This document shows positions 1 through 9,539 of a stretch of 55,066 bases of DNA, in pieces. Origin of the DNA: Pelagibacteraceae bacterium AG-447-N18. Lineage in GTDB: Bacteria > Pseudomonadota > Alphaproteobacteria > Pelagibacterales > Pelagibacteraceae. Below the pieces are notes generated by a model. It ran no database searches, had not been told where the DNA came from, and was given only the letters and a program-made list of their open reading frames with translations. The translations under genes and the position numbers were made by a program. Position 1 is the first letter of the stretch, and every line of letters begins with the position of its first letter. The stretch covers positions 1 through 55,066 of the forward strand of contig QCQE01000007.1 in assembly GCA_003212275.1 (NCBI GenBank), in the 5' to 3' direction.

Positions 1-738
1 AATGTTTTTCATCTTGCCTCAAAAATTTATGATACTTCTGCAACGTCTATTTACGAGACAAATTATACTAGTTCCAAAGTGTTCTGTGAAACTTTAATCA
101 AAAATAAAATTAAGAAAATTATTTTTATGAGTACCGACTCTGTGCTGGGCTATGAAAAAAATAATATAAGTTTTGATGATAGTAAAAATTATAAACCTTT
201 TGGTATATATGGTAAAAGTAAAAAAAAATTTGAAGATTACCTAATTTTAAAAGGTAAAGAAAAAAAAATAATTTACACAATAATTCGAAGTTTTTTATTT
301 TTTGACAGGAACCTATTTAAAAAAGGTGGATTGACAGAATATATATACAACAAATTTCAGCCTATTATTGGAAACGGAAAAAATTTTAGAAACGTTACTT
401 TTAAAGAAAATGTTGTAGTTGCTTTTTTTAATATATTAAATTCAGAAAAAACTAATAATAAAATCTATTGGCTTGGGGATAAGAATCACAAGATTACAAT
501 CAATCAATTATTCAAAAAGATATGTAAAATAAATGGTATAAGTTACAAACCTGTTTATTTACCTAATTTTTTTGGTTTTCTTTTTAGAGAAACTTTTAAT
601 TTATTAACAAAAATAGGTTTTAATTCTGGTGGCTTATTTACACTTTCTAAGTTGAATTTAACAATTACTTCAAAAGATGCTAGCCTTTCGAAAGACACTC
701 AATATAAAGAAGTTATTAATTTTAGAAATACCAATTAG
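1..738 (+). CDS. NAD-dependent sugar epimerase/dehydratase, 5'-partial
   Basis: The frame is open from the first base of the window, so the gene begins upstream; 245 residues remain. It looks like an extended short-chain dehydrogenase/reductase acting on a nucleotide sugar. An HLAS motif at fragment residues 4-7 corresponds to the family's 'HLAA' strand, STDSVLG (about 44-50) is the strand carrying the catalytic Ser/Thr, and Y70-x3-K74 (YGKSK) is the catalytic pair. The NAD-binding GxxGxxG is missing because it lies off the window. The stop codon touches the ATG of the following GT2 gene, suggesting one polysaccharide operon. The exact sugar cannot be told. A GTG at 79 is an internal valine codon, not the start. 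Confidence 0.75.
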   Translation, partial: NVFHLASKIYDTSATSIYETNYTSSKVFCETLIKNKIKKIIFMSTDSVLGYEKNNISFDDSKNYKPFGIYGKSKKKFEDYLILKGKEKKIIYTIIRSFLFFDRNLFKKGGLTEYIYNKFQPIIGNGKNFRNVTFKENVVVAFFNILNSEKTNNKIYWLGDKNHKITINQLFKKICKINGISYKPVYLPNFFGFLFRETFNLLTKIGFNSGGLFTLSKLNLTITSKDASLSKDTQYKEVINFRNTN

Positions 739-1455
739 ATGAAACAAGATATAGCTATATTTACCCCTATGGCAAATGAGGAAAAGAATGCCAAAAAATT
801 TGTATTAGAAGTTTTATCTTACCAGAAATTTTTTAGAAAATTTAAGTATTTTTTAATCTTAGATAATGCATCTAAAGATTCTACTTATGAGATTGTAAAA
901 AAATTAGAAAAAACAAATAAAAACCTTAAAGTTGTATGGTGTTCAAATAATAAAACAGTAGTTGATGCATATATGGAAGGATATAAAAATTGTTACAAAA
1001 CTAATTATAAATGGATTTTAGAAATTGATGCGGGTGGAAGTCACAAACCAAAGGATATTATTAGTTTTCTTAAGTTTATGAAAGATGATTATGCGTGTAT
1101 TTTTGGCAGTAGGTTTTGTAAAGGTGGGAAGTTAGCTAATTATAATTTTATAAGATATTTTTTCAGTAAAGGCGGATCAATTATATCCAAATTATTTTTT
1201 AATATTGACCTAAAAGATACAACTAGCGGTTACCAAATGTTTAACAGAAAGATAATTAAAAAAATTATTGAAAAAAAATTGATATCAAAAGATAGATTTT
1301 TTCAAACTGAAATAAAGATTTTTTCAAGGAAACTAAAGTTTAAAGAAGTTCCAATCACGTATGTTTGTAAAACACACCATATAAAGTCTTTTGCAATTTT
1401 TGAGTCTATCTATTTATTGTTTAAGATTAGATTTATTAAAAATAATTATTTTTAA
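739..1455 (+). CDS. Family 2 glycosyltransferase (dolichyl-phosphate mannose synthase-like)
   Basis: A 238-residue GT-A fold glycosyltransferase that probably transfers a sugar from a nucleotide sugar to a lipid or glycan carrier. The N-terminal FTPMANEEKN strand, LDNASKDST (about 41-49) and the EIDAGGSHKP segment (in place of the usual D-x-D) are typical of GT2/DPM1-like enzymes. GSRF followed by a glycine-rich loop and DTTSGYQMFNR is the characteristic acceptor-side motif. No membrane segments are evident, unlike GtrB-type proteins. It starts one base after the stop of the epimerase gene, so the two are almost certainly co-transcribed. Lysine- and asparagine-rich codons make this pair look even more AT-rich than the genes that follow. 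Confidence 0.8.
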   Translation: MKQDIAIFTPMANEEKNAKKFVLEVLSYQKFFRKFKYFLILDNASKDSTYEIVKKLEKTNKNLKVVWCSNNKTVVDAYMEGYKNCYKTNYKWILEIDAGGSHKPKDIISFLKFMKDDYACIFGSRFCKGGKLANYNFIRYFFSKGGSIISKLFFNIDLKDTTSGYQMFNRKIIKKIIEKKLISKDRFFQTEIKIFSRKLKFKEVPITYVCKTHHIKSFAIFESIYLLFKIRFIKNNYF

Positions 1456-1474
1456 ATACAGATAAGATCTTTAT

Positions 1475-1876
1475 TTATTTGGTAAGTGCTTTTTTTAAAT
1501 AAGAAAAATCAAGCTTACAATCTCTATATCCACGTTTTACAATATTAAGATATCTTTCAGTTGGAAATCTAAAAGGTGTTTTTTTTGTCATTGTGTAAGT
1601 CATAACTTTTTTTCCATAATATAAAAAATAATACTTCCTATATAAAATTGGAAAGTCCTCATAAATATCAAGTTTTCTTTCATCACTTTTAGATATTTCA
1701 AAAAGTCCACCTGGAACAATAGCATTTTTTTTTGGTTCTATATCTGCAGCTCTATATTTACTTCTGAAGGTTAATCTATAATCTTTTAAATTTATCTTTT
1801 TTAAAAAAATACTATCCTTACATCTTCTTTTCATTTGAAAATGATGAAGATTACTCCCATAAGCAAAATAAAGCAT
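1475..1876 (-). CDS. Gamma-glutamylcyclotransferase-like (AIG2/GGCT fold) protein
   Basis: A 133-residue protein with the GGCT signature: the YFAYGSNL strand-turn at residues 3-10, followed by a basic core, GGLFEIS, and IYEDFP containing the glutamate that acts as general acid/base in this fold. Family members cleave gamma-glutamyl amines or peptides to 5-oxoproline, or act in glutathione turnover; the substrate here is unknown. It directly follows the CinA-like gene on the same strand (stop and start abut at 1876/1877), so the two form a two-gene unit. The length matches small bacterial GGCT-like proteins. Confidence 0.7.
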   Translation of the reverse strand: MLYFAYGSNLHHFQMKRRCKDSIFLKKINLKDYRLTFRSKYRAADIEPKKNAIVPGGLFEISKSDERKLDIYEDFPILYRKYYFLYYGKKVMTYTMTKKTPFRFPTERYLNIVKRGYRDCKLDFSYLKKALTK

Positions 1877-2626
1877 TTATCGATCTACTATTTCTATTTT
1901 TTTTTCTTTGATAAAATTTAAAATTTGAGCACTACAATTATCAATTTTTGATTGTTGCTCCGATCGAAGAACTATAGAAACTCCAAGTTTTCCTGCATGA
2001 AAAAAGGGATAACTTCCAATTTCAACATCTTTATTCTGGTCTTGAACTTTTGATAAAGAATTTGCAATTTCACTTTCTACAGTTCTTAAACTTATTGTAT
2101 GGCTTAGTATTGGATCACCACCTACAATTTTTTGTTTCAAACTACCTAACATTGATTTTAATATTGATGGGACACCTGGTAAACAAAACACATTCTCAAC
2201 ACTAAATCCTGGAGCACCACTCGTTGGATTTAAAATTAATTTTGCATTCTGTGGCATCCAGACCATTTTTTGTCTGCCTTCATTAAATTCTCCTGGTTTA
2301 TAATAACTTTCTAATATTTTAAAAGCTTCAGGGTGAATTTCATATTTTAATCCAAAAGCTTCTGAAACAGACTCGGCGGTAATATCATCATGTGTTGGAC
2401 CAATACCACCAGTTGTAAAAACATAATCATTATTTTTTCTTAAGATATTCAAATTTTCAATAATAGTTTTTTTTATATCTGGTATTACTCTTACTTCATT
2501 TACCTGAACTCCAAGTGAATTTAGCCATACAGCCAAGGTGCTCGTATTAGTATCTTGAGTTCGGCCTGAAAGAATTTCATTTCCAATAATTAATATTGCG
2601 GCATTAACTTTTGTATTTTTTTTCAT
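1877..2626 (-). CDS. CinA/MoaB-like molybdopterin-binding domain protein
   Basis: A 249-residue protein made only of the N-terminal MoCF-binding (COG1058) domain of CinA. AAILIIGNEILSGRTQDTN at the start, FTTGGIGPTHDDIT (about residues 70-83) and GAPGFSVENVFCLPGVP are the family's diagnostic loops. Full-length CinA carries a C-terminal nicotinamide-nucleotide amidase domain, which is absent here. Standalone COG1058 proteins are known, with nucleotide pyrophosphatase activity reported for some relatives. The start lies only 18 bp from the divergent sfsA ATG, leaving almost no room for separate promoters. Confidence 0.8.
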   Translation of the reverse strand: MKKNTKVNAAILIIGNEILSGRTQDTNTSTLAVWLNSLGVQVNEVRVIPDIKKTIIENLNILRKNNDYVFTTGGIGPTHDDITAESVSEAFGLKYEIHPEAFKILESYYKPGEFNEGRQKMVWMPQNAKLILNPTSGAPGFSVENVFCLPGVPSILKSMLGSLKQKIVGGDPILSHTISLRTVESEIANSLSKVQDQNKDVEIGSYPFFHAGKLGVSIVLRSEQQSKIDNCSAQILNFIKEKKIEIVDR

Positions 2627-2638
2627 ATTATCTATAAT
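2611..2638 (+). promoter_or_regulatory. Predicted sigma-70-type promoter of sfsA
   Basis: TTGTAT at 2611-2616, a 16-bp spacer, then a perfect TATAAT at 2633-2638. Only six bases separate the -10 box from the ATG at 2645, so transcription would start at or next to the start codon and give a leaderless mRNA. The -35 lies inside the divergent cinA-like gene. Read by eye; no start site has been mapped. Confidence 0.45.
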
Positions 2639-2644
2639 TTGAAT

Positions 2645-3343
2645 ATGGAATTTACCAAGTCTTTAATAAAAGGCAAATTAATCAAAAGATATAAACGTTT
2701 TTTTGTAGATGTAAAAATAAATAAAGAAGTTGTCACTGCACATTGTCCAAATACAGGCTCAATGAAAGGTCTGCTTGATGAAGGAAATGAAGTCTACTTA
2801 CTTAAAAATGATAATCCAAAAAGAAAACTAAAATATGGTTTAGAATTGATTAAAGCCAATAATAATCTGGTTGGAGTAAATACCCACATGGCAAACAAAA
2901 TTGTTGAACATGGACTAAATGCTAATTTAATAAATGAATTAAAAAATAATGATAGCATTAAGTCAGAAGTTTTTTTCAATAAAGAAACCAGATTTGATTT
3001 TCTAATCGAGAAAAAAAAGCAAAAAAGTTTTATTGAAGTTAAAAATGTAACTCTTTTTAGAGAGAAGAAAACTGCCGAATTTCCTGATGCAATTACTACA
3101 AGAGGTTCAAAACATCTTCTTACCCTTATTGATGCCATAAAAAAAGGATACAAGTCATATTTGATCTTTTTAGTTCAGATACAAAACATGGAAAATTTTA
3201 AAATTGCGAAAGATATTGATGAAGAATATTATAAAAACTATCTTATTGCGAAAAAAGCTGGTGTTAGTTTTCTTGCTTATAGATGCAGTCTAAGTTCAAA
3301 AGAAATAAGAATAGAAAAAAAGTTAAAGATTATAAATGAATAG
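2645..3343 (+). CDS. sfsA: SfsA family protein (sugar fermentation stimulation A)
   Basis: About 232 residues, the usual SfsA length. Hallmarks are the N-terminal MEF...LIKRYKRF segment, HCPNTGSMKGL, ANKIVE, a nuclease-like core with RFDFLIE and SFIEVKNVTLF, FPDAITTRGSKHL, and ARDIDE-like DIDEEY near the C-terminus. The family has a PD-(D/E)XK-like fold and has been tied to maltose gene regulation and DNA binding in E. coli, but its role is not settled. I prefer the ATG at 2645 over the TTG at 2639 because SfsA proteins begin MEF and because a TATAAT box sits directly upstream. The end overlaps map by 8 bp. Confidence 0.9.
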   Translation: MEFTKSLIKGKLIKRYKRFFVDVKINKEVVTAHCPNTGSMKGLLDEGNEVYLLKNDNPKRKLKYGLELIKANNNLVGVNTHMANKIVEHGLNANLINELKNNDSIKSEVFFNKETRFDFLIEKKKQKSFIEVKNVTLFREKKTAEFPDAITTRGSKHLLTLIDAIKKGYKSYLIFLVQIQNMENFKIAKDIDEEYYKNYLIAKKAGVSFLAYRCSLSSKEIRIEKKLKIINE

Positions 3344-4109
3344 TTATTCAGAAAAATTTGAAAAAATGAGAATTGCAGGGAAACTTGCAGCTCAGACCTT
3401 AGATATGCTTACTGAAAATATAAAAGAAGGTATTTCAACTGCACAAATTGATAAACTTGGTTACGAATTTATTAGAGATAATGGAGGTTACTCTGCCCCA
3501 CTTTATTACAGAGGCTTTACCAAATCATTATGTACATCATTAAACCACGTTGTTTGTCATGGAATTCCCTCTGAAGAAAGAATTTTAGAAGAAGGTGATG
3601 CAGTCAATGTGGATGTCACGGCAATTATTGATAACCACTACGGAGATACAAGTAGAATGTTTTGTATAGGTAAAACTTCTGTCAAATTAAATAATCTTAT
3701 AGACGCAACTCATGAGTCGATGATGAGGGCCATAAAAATTTTAAGACCTGGAAAAAAACTTGGAGATATTGGTTATGAAATTCAAACATATGTAGAAGAA
3801 AAAGGTTTTTCAGTTGTCAGAGATTTTTGTGGACATGGTATAGGCACAACTTTTCATGAGTCACCAAATATTTTACATTATGGAACTAAAAATACTGGAA
3901 TGGAACTAAAACCAGGAATGACATTTACAATTGAACCAATGATTAATGCAGGTAAATTTGCTACAAAAATGCTTAATGATGGTTGGACAGCAGTTACAAA
4001 AGATAAATCTTTGTCTGCACAATTTGAACATACAGTAGGAATAACAGAAAATGGTTATGAAATTTTTACAGAATCTGCTAAAGGTTATACAAAGCCTCCA
4101 TATTTATAA
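3336..4109 (+). CDS. map: Methionine aminopeptidase, type I
   Basis: A 257-residue cytosolic enzyme that removes the initiator methionine from nascent proteins. The five metal ligands of the pita-bread fold are all visible: Asp in VNVDVTAI, Asp in HYGDTSRM, His in GHGIGTTFHES, Glu in IEPMINAG and Glu in FEHTVGIT. The length is that of bacterial type Ia enzymes without an extra N-terminal domain. Its start overlaps the sfsA stop region and its stop is three bases from purB, so it sits at the head of the purine gene run. Confidence 0.95.
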   Translation: MNSYSEKFEKMRIAGKLAAQTLDMLTENIKEGISTAQIDKLGYEFIRDNGGYSAPLYYRGFTKSLCTSLNHVVCHGIPSEERILEEGDAVNVDVTAIIDNHYGDTSRMFCIGKTSVKLNNLIDATHESMMRAIKILRPGKKLGDIGYEIQTYVEEKGFSVVRDFCGHGIGTTFHESPNILHYGTKNTGMELKPGMTFTIEPMINAGKFATKMLNDGWTAVTKDKSLSAQFEHTVGITENGYEIFTESAKGYTKPPYL

Positions 4110-4112
4110 TTA

Positions 4113-5405
4113 ATGATTAAAAGATACTCGAGAAAAGAACTTACTGATGTTTGGTCAGAAGAAAATAAATACAAAATTTGGTTAGATGTAGAGATAGCTG
4201 CAGCACAAGCTATGGAAAAATTAAATCAAATTCCTAAAGGGGTCTCCTCAATTGTTAGAAAAAAAGCAAGAATTAATGTTAAAAGAATCCATCAAATTGA
4301 GTCTCAAGTTAAACATGATGTCATAGCTTTTTTAACTTCTGTTACAGAAAAAGCTGGAATTAAAGCAAGGTACCTTCATCAAGGAATGACTTCATCAGAC
4401 GTGGTAGATACAAGTTTCAATATTCAATTGGTTCAATCAGGAAAAGTAATTCTCAGAGACATTGACCAAATTTTAAAAGTATTAAAAAGACAAGCTAAAA
4501 GATATAAATTTACACCCTGCATGGGAAGAAGTCATGGCATACATGCTGAACCTATTACCTTTGGTTTAAAACTTGCCTCTTTTTACGCAGAATTTAAAAG
4601 AAATAGAAAAAGATTAATCGATGCAATAGATGAAGTTTCGACATGTGCTATTTCAGGTGCAGTTGGGACATTTGCCAATATTAATCCAAATGTAGAAAAA
4701 CATGTTGCAAAAAAACTTGGCTTAAAAGTTGAACCGATTTCAACTCAAGTTATTCCAAGGGATAGACATGCTTTTTATTTCTCGGTTCTTGGAATTATTG
4801 CGGGTTCAATTGAGAGGGTGGCTATAGAAATCAGACATTTACAAAGAAGTGAGGTGTACGAACTACAAGAATTTTTTTCAAAAAAACAAAAAGGTTCATC
4901 TGCTATGCCACATAAAAAAAATCCTATCTTGAGTGAAAATTTGACGGGCCTTTCAAGAATGGTTCGAAGTACAGTAATTCCTGCACTTGAAAATATAGCC
5001 TTATGGCACGAAAGAGATATTTCACATTCAAGTGTTGAGAGAAATATTGGTCCTGATGCTAATATAACTATTGATTTTGCATTAGTAAGATTAACAAATA
5101 TTTTGGATAATATGATTGTTTATCCAAAAAAAATGCTAGAAAATTTAAACATAACTAAAGGTTTAATTTTTTCTCAAGAGTTAATGCTTGAACTTACAAA
5201 AACTGGTTTAACTAGAGAAAAATCATATCGGATGGTTCAAAATTTCTCAAAAAAATGTTTTGCTGAAAATTTAAATTTATTTGATGTTGTACAATCTGAT
5301 AAGTATATAATGAGTAAAATTTCAACAAATAAACTAAAATCAATATTTAGTTATTCAAAACACATGAAAAATGTCAATTTTATTTTTAGGAGAGTAATTA
5401 AATAA
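4113..5405 (+). CDS. purB: Adenylosuccinate lyase
   Basis: A 430-residue fumarase/aspartase-superfamily enzyme that releases fumarate in two purine steps: SAICAR to AICAR and adenylosuccinate to AMP. Seen in the sequence: the RYSRKEL start, HDVIAF, QGMTSSDVVDT, GRSHGIHAEP (catalytic His region) and the flexible signature loop KQKGSSAMPHKKNPI with the catalytic serine. It is followed without a gap by purC, the enzyme making its SAICAR substrate; the stop and the purC start share one base (TAATG). Confidence 0.96.
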   Translation: MIKRYSRKELTDVWSEENKYKIWLDVEIAAAQAMEKLNQIPKGVSSIVRKKARINVKRIHQIESQVKHDVIAFLTSVTEKAGIKARYLHQGMTSSDVVDTSFNIQLVQSGKVILRDIDQILKVLKRQAKRYKFTPCMGRSHGIHAEPITFGLKLASFYAEFKRNRKRLIDAIDEVSTCAISGAVGTFANINPNVEKHVAKKLGLKVEPISTQVIPRDRHAFYFSVLGIIAGSIERVAIEIRHLQRSEVYELQEFFSKKQKGSSAMPHKKNPILSENLTGLSRMVRSTVIPALENIALWHERDISHSSVERNIGPDANITIDFALVRLTNILDNMIVYPKKMLENLNITKGLIFSQELMLELTKTGLTREKSYRMVQNFSKKCFAENLNLFDVVQSDKYIMSKISTNKLKSIFSYSKHMKNVNFIFRRVIK

Positions 5406-6190
5406 TGAAAAAAGGGAAAAAACTATACGAAGGAAAAGCTAAAATTATTTATGCAACTTCTGACAAAAATCTTGTTATCCAATATTTCAAAGATGATGCA
5501 ACGGCATTTAATAATCAAAAAAAAAGTACTATCGAGGGTAAAGGTGTACTTAATAATAGAATTTCAGAACATATACTCTCAAACCTAAATCAAATTGGAA
5601 TTAAAAATCATTTGGTAAAAAGATTAAATATGAGAGAACAACTTGTAAAACTTGTGGATATTATTCCTATTGAGTTCATTGTAAGAAATATTGCAACTGG
5701 TTCTCTCACAAAACGATTGGGTATTGAGGATGGTACTGTACTTGAATATCCATTAATAGAGTATTGTCTCAAAGATGATAAATTAGGTGATCCAAACATT
5801 AGTAGAGAACACATTCTGGCGTTTAATTGGCTTAACGCTATTCAGCTTGATTTAATTGATGAAAATTTAAAACGATTGAATGATTTTTTACTTGGTTTAT
5901 TTCGAGGTGTTGGAATTAAACTAGTAGATTTTAAAGTAGAGTTTGGCTTCACTCATGAGAGTGGAAAAAATAAGATTATTTTAGCAGATGAAATTAGCCC
6001 TGATACTTGTAGATTGTGGGACTCAATTACGGATAAAAAACTTGATAAAGATAGATTTAGAAAAGATTTAGGAGATTTGATACCAGCTTATACTGAGGTT
6101 GCAAAACGACTTGGTATTCTTCACGAACAATCAAATGTATCCGCTGTTAATGTAACAAAACTTTCTTCAATAAAAAAAAAGAGTAAATGA
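5405..6190 (+). CDS. purC: SAICAR synthetase
   Basis: A 261-residue ATP-dependent ligase joining aspartate to CAIR to give SAICAR. It opens with KKLYEGKAKIIY, the phosphate-binding strand of the family, and carries EFIVRNIATGSL, VDFKVEFG and LADEISPDTCRLWD, the diagnostic ATP/Mg segments. A short lysine-rich tail follows the usual C-terminus. It is flanked by purB (1-base overlap) and purS (4-base ATGA-type overlap), supporting translational coupling. Confidence 0.96.
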   Translation: MKKGKKLYEGKAKIIYATSDKNLVIQYFKDDATAFNNQKKSTIEGKGVLNNRISEHILSNLNQIGIKNHLVKRLNMREQLVKLVDIIPIEFIVRNIATGSLTKRLGIEDGTVLEYPLIEYCLKDDKLGDPNISREHILAFNWLNAIQLDLIDENLKRLNDFLLGLFRGVGIKLVDFKVEFGFTHESGKNKIILADEISPDTCRLWDSITDKKLDKDRFRKDLGDLIPAYTEVAKRLGILHEQSNVSAVNVTKLSSIKKKSK

Positions 6191-6429
6191 AAGTTTCCGC
6201 AATAATAACATTAAAAAAGGATGTTTTAGATCCACAGGGTAAAGTCATCCATCAAGCATTGGATGGAATGGGTTTTGAAAATATAAGTGAAGTAAGACAA
6301 GGTAAATATTTTGAAATAGATGTTAATGAAAATGATCCAAACAAAGCAAAAGCTGTTGTAGAAGAAATGTGCAAAAAACTTTTAGCTAATCTTGTAATTG
6401 AAAACTATAAAATTATTGAAACACAATAA
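6187..6429 (+). CDS. purS: FGAM synthase subunit PurS
   Basis: An 80-residue small subunit of the three-part phosphoribosylformylglycinamidine synthase. It bridges PurL and PurQ and is thought to help ammonia channelling. The LKKDVLDPQGKVIHQAL segment and the ISEVRQGKYFEIDV strand are classic PurS. Its presence agrees with the adjacent short-form PurL and separate PurQ. It overlaps purC by four bases. Confidence 0.95.
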   Translation: MKVSAIITLKKDVLDPQGKVIHQALDGMGFENISEVRQGKYFEIDVNENDPNKAKAVVEEMCKKLLANLVIENYKIIETQ

Positions 6430-6432
6430 TTA

Positions 6433-7116
6433 ATGAAGTCATCTGTAATAACTTTTCCTGGCTCAAATTGTGATAGAGACATGGATGTTGCGCTCAAGAA
6501 ATTTGGGTTCAACAATAAGATGGTTTGGCATGATGATAATGAACTCCCTAAAAGTGATTTAGTTGTACTTCCAGGTGGTTTTTCGTATGGGGATTACTTG
6601 AGATGCGGGAGTATGGCATCAAAGTCTAAGATTATGCAGTCAGTGATAAATTTTGCAAAATCTGGAGGATTAGTCATGGGAATTTGTAATGGATTTCAAA
6701 TACTAGTTGAAACAGGTTTAGTGCCAGGAGTTTTGTTAAGAAATAAGTATTTGGAGTTTATATGTAAAAATGTCTTTGTAAAATTAGACAACAAAGAAAA
6801 TACTTACTTTAAAAATCTTAATAAAGATATTTTGGAATTTCATATTGCTCATAATGAAGGAAATTATTTTTGTACCAAAGATCAATTGAAAGAAATTAAG
6901 GATAATAATCAAATAGCAATTTATTATTGTAATAAAGAAGGCAAAATAGAAGACCAATATAATCCAAATGGTTCAATTAAAAATATTGCAGGCATTTTTA
7001 ATAAAGAAAAAAATGTATTAGGCATGATGCCCCATCCTGAGAGAATGATAGACCAAAGTTTATCTGGGGAAGATGGCTCAATTTTTTTCAAAAACCTTAT
7101 TAATAATATCAAATAA
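6433..7116 (+). CDS. purQ: FGAM synthase glutaminase subunit PurQ
   Basis: A 227-residue class I glutamine amidotransferase that supplies ammonia to Pur[10 protein letters not shown] at the start, [14 protein letters not shown], the nucleophile cysteine in GICNGFQIL (about residue 86) and the His/Glu pair in MMPHPERM complete the catalytic triad. It is placed purS-purQ-purL; its stop codon shares a base with the purL start (TAATG at 7116). Confidence 0.96.
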   Translation: MKSSVITFPGSNCDRDMDVALKKFGFNNKMVWHDDNELPKSDLVVLPGGFSYGDYLRCGSMASKSKIMQSVINFAKSGGLVMGICNGFQILVETGLVPGVLLRNKYLEFICKNVFVKLDNKENTYFKNLNKDILEFHIAHNEGNYFCTKDQLKEIKDNNQIAIYYCNKEGKIEDQYNPNGSIKNIAGIFNKEKNVLGMMPHPERMIDQSLSGEDGSIFFKNLINNIK

Positions 7117-9305
7117 TGGAAGTTAATGAACAAATTGCTATAAATCATGGACTTAAGTCTGATGAATATAAAAAAATTTGTCAGTTACTCAAAAGAACTC
7201 CAAATATTACTGAACTTGGAATTTTTTCCGCTATGTGGAATGAACATTGTTCATATAAGTCGTCACGACTTCACCTTAAAAAACTACCAACCAAAGGAAA
7301 AAAAGTAATTCAAGGTCCAGGAGAAAATGCAGGTGTTATTGATATTGAAGATGGAGATGCAATCGTTTTTAAAATTGAAAGCCATAATCATCCTTCATTT
7401 ATTGAACCATATCAAGGGGCTGCAACGGGTGTTGGGGGAATCATGAGAGATGTATTTACAATGGGAGCAAGACCTATAGCTAATTTGAATTCGATACATT
7501 TTGGATCTCCACAACATAAAAAAACAAAAAATCTCTTACGAGGAGTTGTACATGGTATTGGTGGCTACGGAAATTGTATGGGTGTGCCAACCATAGCTGG
7601 ACAAACTTCTTTTGATAGTTCTTACAATGGAAACATTTTAGTCAACGCAATGACACTTGGCCTAGTTAAAAAAAATAAAATTTTTTATTCTAAGGCCGCA
7701 GGTTTAAATAAACCTGTAATTTACGTTGGTTCTAAGACTGGTAGAGATGGAATTCATGGTGCAAGTATGGCTTCAGCTAGTTTTGATGAAAAGATTGAAG
7801 AAAAGAAACCCACCGTACAGGTTGGTGATCCTTTTACAGAAAAACTTTTATTAGAGGCATGTTTAGAATTGATGTCAGGTGACTCTATTATTGCCATTCA
7901 AGATATGGGAGCTGCTGGTCTAACTTCGTCGAGTATTGAAATGGCATCAAAAGGAAATTTAGGCATTGAAATTGATTTAAATAAAGTCCCATGCAGAGAG
8001 ACTAAAATGACTCCGTATGAAATCATGTTATCTGAAAGCCAAGAAAGAATGTTGATAGTTTTAGAAAATGGCAAAGAGGAAGTTGCAAAAAAAATATTTG
8101 ATAAATGGAATTTAGACTTTGCGGTCATTGGTAAAACAACAAACTCAAAAAATATTGAATTATTTTTTAATCGAGAGCAAGTAGCAAAAATACCTGTTAA
8201 TATTCTTGTTGAAAATTCTCCAATGTATGATCGTAAGTGGAAAAAATCGAAGTTGCCCAAAAAAAATAAAATTAAAAATGAAGTTTTAAATAAATTAAAA
8301 ATCAAAGATGTGCTTAAGAAGGTTTTGTCTAATCAGAATATATGTAGCAAGGAATGGATCTGGCAACAATATGATCATACAGTTATGGGTGACACTATTC
8401 AGAAACCAGGTGGAGACTCTGGTGTTGTAAGAGTACATGGAACCAATAAAGCTGTAGCAGCATCAGTGGACTCCTCTGCAGTATATTGTTGGGCCCACCC
8501 ATTAACAGGAGGTAAACAAGTTGTTGCTGAAAGTTGGAGAAATTTAATTTCTGTTGGAGCAAAACCGATCGCTATCACCAATTGTTTAAATTTTGGAAGT
8601 CCTGAAAAAGAAGAGAACATGGGTGAATTTGTTGAGTGTGTTCAAGGGATTGGGGAAGCAAGTAAATATTTAAATTTCCCTGTGGTATCTGGCAATGTAT
8701 CTTTTTACAACCAAACCAAAGAAGTTGGGATTAAACCAACTCCTTCGATTGGTGGAGTGGGTCTCATCAAAGATTATACAAAAATGATTTCGATGGATTT
8801 AAAAGAAATTGATAATTTAGTTTTAATCATTGGTAAAACTGAAGGACATATTGACCAAAGTTTATTTGCGAGAACAATTTTAGATGAAAAAAATGGTCCT
8901 CCACCAGAGGTAAATCTTTTTAATGAAAAAAATAATGGAGAAACAATATTAAATTTAATTGATAAAGGATATGTCAAAAGTGCTCACGACATATCTTTAG
9001 GAGGTCTATTAGTTGCTATAAGTAAAATGTGCATTAAAGGCAATAAGGGAATTAAGATTAGTAAGTCAAAGAATTTAATTAATGAAATTGAGTATTTTTT
9101 TGCAGAAGATCAAGGTAGATATTTAATAGAAGTAAATAAGGACGATTTAAAAGAAGTTACAAAAATTTTAAACAAAAACTCAGTGCATCATGAGGAATTA
9201 GGTATTATCACACAAAACGATATGATTATTAATGAAAAGACAAAAGTTACAATTGACGAATTGAAGTCTTATTATACAAATTGGTTATCAAAGTTTATGA
9301 GTTAA
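7116..9305 (+). CDS. purL: FGAM synthase large subunit PurL (small-type)
   Basis: A 729-residue ATP-dependent synthetase converting FGAR and ammonia to FGAM. Its length is that of the 'small' PurL, which needs PurS and PurQ, rather than the ~1300-residue fused form. [12 protein letters not shown] near residues 43-54, [23 protein letters not shown], the duplicated AIR synthase-like halves (second half from [10 protein letters not shown]) and [10 protein letters not shown] near the end are all visible. It is last of the pur genes here, three bases before the bolA-type gene. Confidence 0.96.
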   Translation: MEVNEQIAINHGLKSDEYKKICQLLKRTPNITELGIFSAMWNEHCSYKSSRLHLKKLPTKGKKVIQGPGENAGVIDIEDGDAIVFKIESHNHPSFIEPYQGAATGVGGIMRDVFTMGARPIANLNSIHFGSPQHKKTKNLLRGVVHGIGGYGNCMGVPTIAGQTSFDSSYNGNILVNAMTLGLVKKNKIFYSKAAGLNKPVIYVGSKTGRDGIHGASMASASFDEKIEEKKPTVQVGDPFTEKLLLEACLELMSGDSIIAIQDMGAAGLTSSSIEMASKGNLGIEIDLNKVPCRETKMTPYEIMLSESQERMLIVLENGKEEVAKKIFDKWNLDFAVIGKTTNSKNIELFFNREQVAKIPVNILVENSPMYDRKWKKSKLPKKNKIKNEVLNKLKIKDVLKKVLSNQNICSKEWIWQQYDHTVMGDTIQKPGGDSGVVRVHGTNKAVAASVDSSAVYCWAHPLTGGKQVVAESWRNLISVGAKPIAITNCLNFGSPEKEENMGEFVECVQGIGEASKYLNFPVVSGNVSFYNQTKEVGIKPTPSIGGVGLIKDYTKMISMDLKEIDNLVLIIGKTEGHIDQSLFARTILDEKNGPPPEVNLFNEKNNGETILNLIDKGYVKSAHDISLGGLLVAISKMCIKGNKGIKISKSKNLINEIEYFFAEDQGRYLIEVNKDDLKEVTKILNKNSVHHEELGIITQNDMIINEKTKVTIDELKSYYTNWLSKFMS

Positions 9306-9308
9306 AAA

Positions 9309-9539
9309 ATGGCAATGGATTTAAAAGAAATCGAAAAATATATCAAAGAAGCAATGCCAGATGCTGTAATAGATATTCAAGATCTGGCTGGAGATGGTAA
9401 TCATTATTCAGCGACTATAACCTCTTCTCAATTTGCAGGTAAAAGTAAAATTGAACAACACAAAATGGTTTACAATTCGTTAAAAGGTAAGATGGGAAAT
9501 GAACTACACGCTCTAGCAATTAAAACAAAGGAACAATAA
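9309..9539 (+). CDS. BolA family protein
   Basis: A 76-residue BolA/IbaG-like protein. The DGNHYSATITSSQFAGKS segment and HKMVYNSLKGKM contain the class II KH-like fold and the conserved histidine that helps bind a shared [2Fe-2S] cluster with a monothiol glutaredoxin. The gene immediately downstream is exactly such a glutaredoxin, sharing one base (TAATG at 9539), so a BolA-Grx4 iron-sulfur or iron-sensing complex is the expected product. Confidence 0.92.
   Translation: MAMDLKEIEKYIKEAMPDAVIDIQDLAGDGNHYSATITSSQFAGKSKIEQHKMVYNSLKGKMGNELHALAIKTKEQ

Noticed and set aside
2794..3153. A 119-residue minus-strand ORF inside sfsA
   Set aside because: Antisense to well-conserved SfsA motifs, with no start signal of its own.
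7898..8305. A 135-residue minus-strand ORF inside purL
   Set aside because: It lies fully antisense to the conserved PurL coding sequence; its composition is that of a shadow frame.
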